A DNA stretch of 64,000 nucleotides from a virus, in IMG/VR virus record IMGVR_UViG_3300021197_001596, positions 1-64,000 of that record; one strand, 5' to 3'. Under the pieces are notes generated by a model. That model searched no databases, was not told the DNA's origin, and worked only from the letters and a program-made list of their open reading frames with translations. Of this stretch, positions 28,082-38,000 are shown in pieces (the first letter of the stretch is position 1; every line of letters begins with the position of its first letter). The position numbers were made by a program, and so were the translations under genes.

Positions 28082-31000
28082 TTATGCAAATGCCATGTAC
28101 ATGTATGTGCCATTATTTGCGTTCATAGATCCTCCTACTGCGCTGCTATCCATACCAAAGCCAGTTGCTGAAGTTAAAATTGAGCTTGTATTTCCTCCGT
28201 CAGCTTCTACATCAACAGCGTTTCCCCATAAAATTTGTGACATATCACCCGCATTATCTCTAGCAGCATCAAATATTGCCCAATAATTATCACTATCAGA
28301 GCGTTTTATCATTACCCATCTTGGTTGGAATCCTGTGTATATATCATTTACACCGCCCGTTCCATTATAAACACCTATTTTACTATAACCCGGTATACTT
28401 CTCCAACAATAACTAATATATTCATTTGAATCGTTTTTATTAAATTCATTTGCTGATGAAACCCCTGCTGTAAATCCAGTACTTTTATATCCTTGATAAA
28501 AAGTTGATGAGTTAGATATATCTCCTTGTGTGCTTATTTGCATATAATCAAAAAGCTCATACTCTGTCATTCCTCCTACTCCAGAAACCCATGATGTAAC
28601 ATTTGTTAATCCTTTTGTAAAAATTACTTCAGGTGCTTTTTCCATACCGTGTGGGACTGTAATTCCATTTACACCGGTACCTGTCCACTTAGCAATACTA
28701 AATCCTGATTTATCATTTACAGAAACATCTGCGTGTACTAATGCTCCATAAAATTGTTCTTTTGTTGCATCATAATTTGCTTTAACTTGATCAAAAGATA
28801 AAGCAGCGCTGTAAACTCTAGCTTGTGCAAAATTCATATCTGAATATGCACTAGCATTTAAGCCTATTCTAAAATTAAGATCACCAGTAGTGTAAGCTAT
28901 AGTTCCAGACACTTGATGAATAAGTGTTAATTTACCGTTTTTATAAAATTTCATTATTGAACCATCATACGTAGCTGCCACATGAGTCCATACATTTAAA
29001 TCAATGCTAGCTCGTGTATCTATAGACGTCCAAGTACCACCTACATTAAGACCAAATCCATAATTGTCTGTTATATGATGATTATATATCATCCAACCAC
29101 CAAATGGACTTGTCGCGTTCATTGTACCTATAATCCCATCATAAGCACTTGGATGACTTTTCATATAAACCCATCCTTCAATAGTTATATCAGTAGTTCC
29201 GCTAGAAATTATACTGCTAGCTGCAGGGCCTTCAATATAATCGTTTGATCCGTCTAAATAAACATATTTACCTATATTAGATTTTTTTACTGTGCCCCCT
29301 ATTAAAGTTCCTGATCTGTTATTCGAAGTTTTATCGGTTATTCTATTAGCCGTTATTATTGCATCATCAGCAAGTGTTACATTTGACTGACTTCCATTAT
29401 AATTAGTAGATAAGTCATTATAGTTTCCATTAAAATTGTAAGTTGCTATACACGATGTATCCCCTAATATTTGTAACGTACTATTTTGTGATTGTGTTTC
29501 ACTATAAAGTTTTTTCACCTCCGCGTCATTGACAGCTTTATTAAAAATTCTTACTTGGTCCATTGAACCATTTGCATAGTTATTAGAAATATTTCTTTTA
29601 CCAATATAAAAAGTGGGATTTGTATTATATACTATACCAAATTGATTGCCTTGCGCCAGTGAAGATGAGGCAGAAAGGGCATTAACATGTATGCTTGCAC
29701 CGCTAGAAGTCTTAGTAGCTACGACATGATACCATTTTCCTTGTTCTAAAACAACATTGTTACTTATACTGTTTGACGTATTAGGAGATGAAGAGATAAT
29801 CCAATATAAATGCATTTTATTATCTGAACCTTGATAAACCATCCATCCATAAGCTATATTACCAGTTTCATCATATAACCCACCCATAGGTACTTGAAAA
29901 GTATTCATTAAGTTTGGTTTCCACCAAAAAGAAACACTAAAATTATTTGCTAAAACAGTCTTTGAAATTGATGATTGAATAATACTACTACTCCCATTAA
30001 GTACTGCAACTTTATTATCTTTACCCCAGTTAGAATCATATGTATCAAAATCATCAATATCATAATTTAATTGAAGATTTGTTTGTAATACGTTAGCTGT
30101 TGTACCAACACCTTGATACAATGTTCTTGTAGCATCGTAATTAGCTCTAATTTGTGCTTGTGTTAGCACAGCAGTGTACATACGTGTTTGTCCAATTTTG
30201 CCATTAAAATAATAACCGCCGCCGCTTCTACCAATTCTCATATTAGCTTCATAACCATTTGCAGTTTGAGCATAAGGCGTAAGCGACCCTGACGATGCAA
30301 TTTTATTTCCGTTTAAATAAACAGTAAAAGTTATAGCTGAGCCATATGTTCCCGAATATGACCCTGCAAAACCTTCAGTAACAACAGCTAAATGATTCCA
30401 CTCGTATCTTGCAGGCACTAAAATATTCAATATATTATAGTACCCATTAGCCCCAGGAGTACCTTCAGCTATATTTACATCTATTCTACCTCCATTAGAT
30501 GTGAAAAAAAGTGGTTGATTTGTTGATGTTGATACATCAGAGTTAAACCAAAATTCTGCTGTTACATTTGTTGATGTTAAAGCTAAATTTGTTTGTATAT
30601 AGTCATTACTTCCATCAAAATCAAAGTAATTACCGTATGCATTAGTTTTCCATGCGGGACCATTTGTTAATGTACCATCTTTGTCATTTGACGTAAGATC
30701 ATAAACAGTAGTTCCTGTACCTGAATAAGTATTGGAATCAGCAAAGTTATAATGCAATGCTAAATTAGATGTAAGTATACCAGCTGATGTATATGTTGGT
30801 TTTTTTGTTACAGTTGTATCACCTGCTCTCCAGTTCCAAGAAACAAATGTGTCGGTATTTTCATTTGTTCCGCTGGCAGAGCCTAAAGTAAAGCCATTAT
30901 CGTGAAATGCACTAATTCCTTCATCTGATGTATTACCGCTAGTTGATGGGCTATAAATAGCATTCCCGGCACCTCTTACTGTATCAAAAAATCTGTGATG

Positions 31001-34000
31001 CTTAGTATCATTTGTTCTTTTCTTAAGCCATGACAATCCAGGTTTTAACCCAGTTTCAATAAATTGACTTGCTCCATTTCCTGTATAAGTTACTGATTTA
31101 AAATATTCATCTGGATAACCACTTGTTCCTTGATCGGTTTGATCTATAAATTTTTCAACACCTGATTCTTTAGCTGTACCCTGTGAGTACTGTACGGCAT
31201 CATCGGCAAAAGCCATAAATATATATGTTTCTGAATGATTAACGTTTTGACCACTAGCTATTAATTTAAATCCATTAGAAAACATTTGTATTCTTTCGTT
31301 TACTCCATCATCTTCTATTCCAGTAGTATTAAAACGAATATGGTTTACCATATCATTAGAAGCCTCTCTTACTGTATCATGAATAATCCAACTACCTGCG
31401 TCATCAACATTTTTTATCATAACAAACTTAGGCTTAAACCCTGTATAAACAAAAGGACCATTAGCATTTCCATTACCCTCATAAGTCCCTATCTTACTAT
31501 ATCCTTCTACAGAATGCCAAGAATACATTACGTAGTTATTATTAACACCGTTAACATACCAATCGTTTTTTAGTTTTACAACATCGCTTGTAGCTGCTGC
31601 ATTCCAAAAGTAGTTAATTCCACTATAATATGCATTAGCACTATGTAAATACAAACTACCTTCCCAACCACTTCCAAGTAAAGACGAGCCAACTACCCAA
31701 CCACCAGCGCCGCCACTTTGACCAGTTCCACCAGTAGCTTTTATAATTACTAGCTCTGGAGCCTTGTTGAGCCCATGACCTATTTCTGCTGTAGATGAAT
31801 TAGGATAACCAACACCTGTATAAGTTGCAATACTAAATCCAGCGGTGGTATTAGCACTTACTTGAGTTGTTATAGTTCCATCCGTGTTAGGTACCGCATC
31901 GCCCGCGCCTTTAAACGCATAGGCTATATACCCAGATTTTGTAATATTTGCAGCGTTTTGTGAATCTAAATTAGTGCCAATTGAAAATCCATCTGAATTA
32001 AAAGTTTTAAAGCTATCAGTAGTATTAACTTGTACATTAGTAGCATGAGAACTATACAGGACTTTATCAATACCTCTTACGTTATCAACCCATATCCAAT
32101 GATAATTGCTTGAGTTTGTAAAGTTTTTGGTTATTAAAAGATCAGGTTTGAAATCAAGTCCTTTAATATCTTGTTTTAATCCATTACCGTTCCAAGTTAC
32201 AATATCGAAATGATCTCTTGGCTTTTCTTTATCATCTGGACTTATAGTAATTGCAGGTAAATTATGCGTTGCTAAAGCTTTATATCCGCTTGGCAATGGA
32301 TATGTAAACGCTTTTTGACCAAAATTCCAGTCTAAGACTCCTTGACCTGAATTTGTTCTTGTAGTAGCAACAAAATATGTAAGCTCATCTGAAGCTCTTG
32401 TAATACCTCTTACTTGATCAACTATAGCATTGTTTTTATAAAAGGTTACTTCGCTATCATCTAAATTTAAAAGTATACCACATACATCTCCATCTACAGC
32501 TTTGTAATTTGTTGAAGTTTGAGAGCGAGAACCATCAACATATATAACCGCATAATTACCGGCGGAATCATTATCCATATTCCAAAGAGTATATCCTGTG
32601 TTTATACCATTTAGGTTATTAGTGGGGCTACCATTCCAGTGTATCGTTCTATGCGACGCTGCTCCTATTTGTATTGTATTATTTCCTTCATCAGCAACTG
32701 TAACTTCAGCATACCATTTTCCAGATGTTGCAGCTAGCGTTGATTCAAATTGTGCAAAATAGCTATTTGAATTAGTACATCTTAAATTACCTTTAGTTAA
32801 ACCAGGCCCACTTAATAAAGATTGTGTTCTAAGGGTTGCATAATTTTCATTAGGCTTTGAATTTGTATGTGCTTGATACGTGAGATTACTCCCACCTTCA
32901 CTTGAAGCAATTCCATTACCAGATATATCTACTGTACTTACTTGTTCATAGTTACCTTGTGTAGCGCGGTAGTTTGTAATAATTTCTTGAGCTGTTAAAG
33001 CTTTGTTATATACACGTGTTTGTGCGTTTTTTCCATCAACATGATAATCTGGGTCATTATAATGAGCACCTATATAAGTATTTGCTGAAGATAAATCACC
33101 ACTATAAGTTCCACTTGAAGTCTCTTTTCCGTCTACATATGATTTTACATTAGAACCTGATCTTGTTAATACTATATGATGCCATTTATTTGTTGATAAA
33201 ACATTGCCGCTCGTAGCCACATTTACTGCACTGCCAGAGCTATTAATTAACCATGTTCTAACAGTTTGATTTTGTATATAATGTCCTAAACCACCAGTAG
33301 TATTGGTTCCCGCATAATCACTACCACCCCAAAGCATTCTATAATTGTTTAATGTATCAAATTTCCACCACATTTCAATTGTAAAATCTCCAGTTAACAA
33401 ACCGCTAGATGCAATAGAAACAAAATCATTACTACCATCAAAATCAAATACCCCACCATTAGTTGAAGATAAATAGTTTGCTCCTGATATTGTACCGTCG
33501 TTATTATTACTAGTTAAATCATTCCAGTTTGTACCACTACCGCTATATGAAGAGCTATCAGAAGCATCTAAATGTAATTTTAAATTACTGCTGCTATCTA
33601 TGCTACCGGTTGATACATTACTTAAAGGTAAATGCCATCCATTTAAACCATAAAAATATTTATGTTTTGTAGCATTATAGTTTTGAAGAATTTGAGCAGA
33701 TGTAAGTCCACTTGAATATATTTGCACTTCACCTATTTTACCGTTCAAATATTGATACCCGCCCCCGTGACCTAAATATCCACTTGATGCAACATTAAGT
33801 GTTGTTGAAGGTGCTGTTGCAGTGCCAACCCTTAAACCATTAACATATAATTCAAAAATAGAAGATGTTCCATTTACTACATATGATATATGATACCAAT
33901 CAGTAGCGTTAAAATTAGAAGTAGCATAACTAATTGTGGTATTAGAACTACTACTATTTTTTACAGTACAATTTAAATTACCATTATATACATCAAGCGA

Positions 34001-35062
34001 AATATATGGGTTTCTATTATATAAAATCATATATACGGCCGTTGTAGTATTTGTAAGAGACGAACCACTTACCCATAATGATACGCTACCTGTAAGATTA
34101 GTACTAATAGGATTGTTCGGCAAATCTATTCTGCTACTACTCCCGTTAAAACTAGAAACCCCATAATTGTTATTTAAAAAAGTTACATTAGAAGATGTAG
34201 CATTATTACTACCAGTACCATCTAGTAATGAACCATTTGTAAAATCATAGCTTGATACTAATCCAGTGGTAACTAAAGATTCGCTGCTTTGTTTATTAAC
34301 TTCTTTTGGAACCCATATTCCGTATTTTAATTCTCCAAATTCTTTTGGTAATAATGCTTTACCATCTATATATTTAAAATCTGCATATGTTGCGTCAAAC
34401 CCATAACCAGATGTATAAAATACTTCATTTATTTCTTGTGAATAACCAAAATATAAATTTTGACCATCAGATAAATTTCCAATAGTTTCCCAAGTAAGTT
34501 CAATACCGTTAATCCAGTATCTTATTTTATTAGCATCTGTTGGTTGATTCGTATCAATTGACACAACATGATGATACCACCCTGTATTGTCTAAAACAAC
34601 AGCATCTGATATAAAGTTAACTGAATCAACAGCTATTTTAATCTTACTATCTAAACTACTGCCCGAAGTATGTTTTCTAACCCAGATTCTAGCAGTTTGA
34701 CTACTACCTGTAGATATATATGTATTATCACTCGAGTGAGCTTTATTGTGTTCTTTAACCCAAAAACTAAACGTTCCAGCAGTGTTTCTATAATCAGCTG
34801 GATCAATAACAATATGGTTATCACTTGATGTTGGATTATCTAAATGTAATGATTCACCTAAACTGTGTTCATTTATTGAAAACAAAGAAGCACCACGCAA
34901 CTCGGACATAGATCTACCGGTGATTGTGTTACCAAGTGCTGGTGTAGTAAATTTTACAGTATTATTATCACCTAACGACACATCCACTTCGTTTGTGTCT
35001 GCCTGCAGCGTACTGTTTACATCATCATTTAAGCTAATTTGTCCTGTGCTAGGTATTGGCAT
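28082..35062 (-). CDS. Giant LamG/SPRY-repeat adhesin, tail fibre-like
   Basis: 2326 residues, Ser/Thr/Asn/Gly-rich. At least six laminin-G/concanavalin-like repeats are visible, each with a FDGSNDY- or LDGSNDY-type strand, a W-W or F-W sheet and a WYHHV/KWHHI-type strand. They lie near residues 85-215, 265-460, 485-690, 1450-1640, 1660-1850 and 1880-2110. A SPRY-like module (KWYAEVTVADEG, about 770) and repeated FKPKFVMIKN / FDxVR modules (about 970-1430 and the C-terminus) are interleaved. The N-terminus (PIPSTGQISLNDDVN) is a typical phage fibre collar start. LamG domains bind sugars, so this is most likely a host-surface receptor-binding protein. It overlaps the neighbouring fibre gene by 14 bases. 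Confidence 0.8.
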   Translation of the reverse strand: MPIPSTGQISLNDDVNSTLQADTNEVDVSLGDNNTVKFTTPALGNTITGRSMSELRGASLFSINEHSLGESLHLDNPTSSDNHIVIDPADYRNTAGTFSFWVKEHNKAHSSDNTYISTGSSQTARIWVRKHTSGSSLDSKIKIAVDSVNFISDAVVLDNTGWYHHVVSIDTNQPTDANKIRYWINGIELTWETIGNLSDGQNLYFGYSQEINEVFYTSGYGFDATYADFKYIDGKALLPKEFGELKYGIWVPKEVNKQSSESLVTTGLVSSYDFTNGSLLDGTGSNNATSSNVTFLNNNYGVSSFNGSSSRIDLPNNPISTNLTGSVSLWVSGSSLTNTTTAVYMILYNRNPYISLDVYNGNLNCTVKNSSSSNTTISYATSNFNATDWYHISYVVNGTSSIFELYVNGLRVGTATAPSTTLNVASSGYLGHGGGYQYLNGKIGEVQIYSSGLTSAQILQNYNATKHKYFYGLNGWHLPLSNVSTGSIDSSSNLKLHLDASDSSSYSGSGTNWNDLTSNNNDGTISGANYLSSTNGGVFDFDGSNDFVSIASSGLLTGDFTIEMWWKFDTLNNYRMLWGGSDYAGTNTTGGLGHYIQNQTVRTWLINSSGSAVNVATSGNVLSTNKWHHIVLTRSGSNVKSYVDGKETSSGTYSGDLSSANTYIGAHYNDPDYHVDGKNAQTRVYNKALTAQEIITNYRATQGNYEQVSTVDISGNGIASSEGGSNLTYQAHTNSKPNENYATLRTQSLLSGPGLTKGNLRCTNSNSYFAQFESTLAATSGKWYAEVTVADEGNNTIQIGAASHRTIHWNGSPTNNLNGINTGYTLWNMDNDSAGNYAVIYVDGSRSQTSTNYKAVDGDVCGILLNLDDSEVTFYKNNAIVDQVRGITRASDELTYFVATTRTNSGQGVLDWNFGQKAFTYPLPSGYKALATHNLPAITISPDDKEKPRDHFDIVTWNGNGLKQDIKGLDFKPDLLITKNFTNSSNYHWIWVDNVRGIDKVLYSSHATNVQVNTTDSFKTFNSDGFSIGTNLDSQNAANITKSGYIAYAFKGAGDAVPNTDGTITTQVSANTTAGFSIATYTGVGYPNSSTAEIGHGLNKAPELVIIKATGGTGQSGGAGGWVVGSSLLGSGWEGSLYLHSANAYYSGINYFWNAAATSDVVKLKNDWYVNGVNNNYVMYSWHSVEGYSKIGTYEGNGNANGPFVYTGFKPKFVMIKNVDDAGSWIIHDTVREASNDMVNHIRFNTTGIEDDGVNERIQMFSNGFKLIASGQNVNHSETYIFMAFADDAVQYSQGTAKESGVEKFIDQTDQGTSGYPDEYFKSVTYTGNGASQFIETGLKPGLSWLKKRTNDTKHHRFFDTVRGAGNAIYSPSTSGNTSDEGISAFHDNGFTLGSASGTNENTDTFVSWNWRAGDTTVTKKPTYTSAGILTSNLALHYNFADSNTYSGTGTTVYDLTSNDKDGTLTNGPAWKTNAYGNYFDFDGSNDYIQTNLALTSTNVTAEFWFNSDVSTSTNQPLFFTSNGGRIDVNIAEGTPGANGYYNILNILVPARYEWNHLAVVTEGFAGSYSGTYGSAITFTVYLNGNKIASSGSLTPYAQTANGYEANMRIGRSGGGYYFNGKIGQTRMYTAVLTQAQIRANYDATRTLYQGVGTTANVLQTNLQLNYDIDDFDTYDSNWGKDNKVAVLNGSSSIIQSSISKTVLANNFSVSFWWKPNLMNTFQVPMGGLYDETGNIAYGWMVYQGSDNKMHLYWIISSSPNTSNSISNNVVLEQGKWYHVVATKTSSGASIHVNALSASSSLAQGNQFGIVYNTNPTFYIGKRNISNNYANGSMDQVRIFNKAVNDAEVKKLYSETQSQNSTLQILGDTSCIATYNFNGNYNDLSTNYNGSQSNVTLADDAIITANRITDKTSNNRSGTLIGGTVKKSNIGKYVYLDGSNDYIEGPAASSIISSGTTDITIEGWVYMKSHPSAYDGIIGTMNATSPFGGWMIYNHHITDNYGFGLNVGGTWTSIDTRASIDLNVWTHVAATYDGSIMKFYKNGKLTLIHQVSGTIAYTTGDLNFRIGLNASAYSDMNFAQARVYSAALSFDQVKANYDATKEQFYGALVHADVSVNDKSGFSIAKWTGTGVNGITVPHGMEKAPEVIFTKGLTNVTSWVSGVGGMTEYELFDYMQISTQGDISNSSTFYQGYKSTGFTAGVSSANEFNKNDSNEYISYCWRSIPGYSKIGVYNGTGGVNDIYTGFQPRWVMIKRSDSDNYWAIFDAARDNAGDMSQILWGNAVDVEADGGNTSSILTSATGFGMDSSAVGGSMNANNGTYMYMAFA

Positions 35063-38000
35063 CTTCTAATTTTTTTTCTAATTTATTAACTTTATTTGTA
35101 AGCTCTTTAACAGCTTCTATTAGTACTGCACTTAATTTTTCATAGTCAACAGTTTTAACTTTAGTATCATCTATTAATGTTTTGCTATACACAATGTCAG
35201 GCAAAACTTGTTCCACTTCTTGCGCTATAACACCTATGTCTTTTTGACCTTTACGTGAACCGCTATTCCATGTATACGTAACTCCTCTTAACGCTTGTAC
35301 TTTGTCTAGAGCAGTTTCAATAGTTTCTACATTGTCTTTTAACGATATATCTGATGTTGTCGTTGAAAATGCAATAACATCACCATCAACCAAAAGATCT
35401 TTGTTAGTAGAATCTATCTCCATCGCGAGAGTTCCACCAAAATACCAAGAATGTTTAGTTGCGGTTGATTTGTAATAGTTGCTACTATTAAAACCTATTT
35501 GCTCAATATCGTCTCTACAATCAGCATCTATATCCATTGTAGTTCCATTAAGAGTCATACCCGCGCCACCAGTTACACTTGTTTGACTAACAAAATTTGC
35601 TTTTGTAATTGTTTTATGGGAAGTATCAGATGCATCATAAAATAATATTTCATCTGCATCAGCTATTGTTGTTTCAACAGTTAAATCATTTATTGCAAGA
35701 CCTATATTACCTGTTTCTGTAACAGTTCCAGTAAGTCCCGTTGAAGTCCCAACTGATCTAACACCTGCACCTACATAAACCGTACCACCCATGTTTGCGT
35801 GATTAGCACAATAATAATAAAGGGTAGATGGAGTATCTTGTTCAACTGTAATTTCTGTATAAGTTGATGTGGTTGTAACACCTGTAGTGTAAGCAGAACT
35901 ATTGTTTGAATCTGTAGAAAATCTAAGTGGATGGGCTGAAGGGTGCGTGAATCTATATTTAAACCCAGGTTGCAATGTTACGTCAGCTTGTTGTGTGCCA
36001 TCTATATAGTATTTACCACCAGAATCTGTTACAGCTATATCATTTCTAAAATATTTAAGTGATATCTCGTTAGCGGTTTTTCTTGATTCAGTTGTGCTAT
36101 CTTGTAATATAAATTCAGTGTCTGCACTTATATCACTAGTCTTATCGGTTAACTCAGAAAAATCTAAATCAAATGTTATTGTTTCATTAGAACTTTGATT
36201 TGTTGTAAACGCCTGGCCTCCTGATAATCCTGTACCCGCTGTAAGCGTTATAGTGGCATCATTAGCAGCCGAAGGTATTGTAGGTGTTCCAGTGAAGTTT
36301 GCATACGCTAAATAATGCGATCCCTCTTGACCATCTAAAGTGTCTGCATCTAATCCGTTTCCTGTACCTTCACTTGCTGTTGTAAGTATTTCTACTTCTG
36401 CTCCTGCAAGACCAGCATACCATTTATCTTGTGATTCATTCCATATTAAAGAAGCGTTTGTAGAAGTACCTCTTTCAACTTCTATACCACCATTTTGAGA
36501 TGGCGTTCCTGATTCGTTATTATTAAGAACAATAATATTATCATTAACGGTAACTGTTTCAGAATTTACCGTTGTAGTTGTACCTGATACAGTTAAATCA
36601 CCAGTTACGGCAACATTACCCGCAAATCCTACAGTGTCACCTGAATCCGCACCAATTGTAATAGTTTGATCTGCAGCACCTCCTGCCGATTCAAGTGCGG
36701 CAAGTCTAGTTAATAAATTAGCATTTGATACATCTGAGTCTGTATTAGCAATACTAGCCCATGGAACATTTACCACGGCTTGACCATCTGAATTCAACTG
36801 TATACCATATGTTCTACTAGCTGTAGCGCTGACTGTATTAGCGGCAACGGTTTGCACTGTATCACTAAATAATTCTACACCACCTTTTGCGCTACTAGAG
36901 GCTGTGGGTAGAGTATATGATTGGTCATCTACTACTAAATCAATATTATTATTAGTATCATCATATGCTGTTGTAATACGAGTAAGTGTGTTACCGCTTG
37001 TAAACATAGCACCAACAATATCTTGTATTTCTTCGTCTGTTCTTGAAGTTACAGTTTCCGCAGCAGTAGCTAAGCCCGTTACGTGTCCATTGCTATCTAG
37101 TGTTATATCTTGTATGTATGTTCTACCAGAATTATCAGAACTTGTTGCCGCAGTTATATTTGGATGAGCAGATGCTATAGTGAAATTAGGATATGTTCCT
37201 GTAACAGTAATATTACTACCATTAGTAAACGCCACAGTCTTATCATATAAGTTTGTAGACCCCTCTGTTATAGTATCTGTAGTTATAGTAGCATTTTCAA
37301 ATCTACCGTTAGTATTGTTGTATTTTAAAAATTGATTGTTAGATGGTGTTGATACGTTTACATCAGATAAATCACTTAATGATGAAGCAGCAGCTGATCC
37401 GCCTAAACTAGTAGCAGCTAAACTTCTAAATACACCAGATGTCAGTATTTTAGCGTGATCTGTGTTATTTAATACAGAACTTCCTCCTTTAACAATTAAT
37501 GCTCCTAAATATATAGCTTGTGCTGCTGTATTTTCTGCTTCAGTAAATTCTTCTAATAAATAATTTGTTTGCGCCTCATCTATACTATCATAATAGTTTT
37601 TACCATAATATGATACAATTATATCTGGTGTTGTAGGGAAATAAAACAATCTTTGTACACTAAATTTAGAACTTTGCATTGTTTGTAGCGTACCACTTGC
37701 ATTGTCGTATTTAGTATTATCTATAGTATCATAACCAGCACCATCATTACTATCCAACGTGTGACCTGTAGATCCGTCACTATAATACCTATGGATTTTT
37801 GCTTCTGTTTTTGCTGCATCTGAAACTAATGAAGGATTATTAGGGTTAGCTTCGTAAGCTCTACCTTGTGACCAAGCCACACCAGCAGCTCTATCAAGCT
37901 TTAGATTTGCACCATTAGCTGTAACTTTATGTCCAGACTTTTTTAATGGACCAAATATTCTAGTAAACTCCTGTATTTGTGTTACAGCACCATAAGCAGT

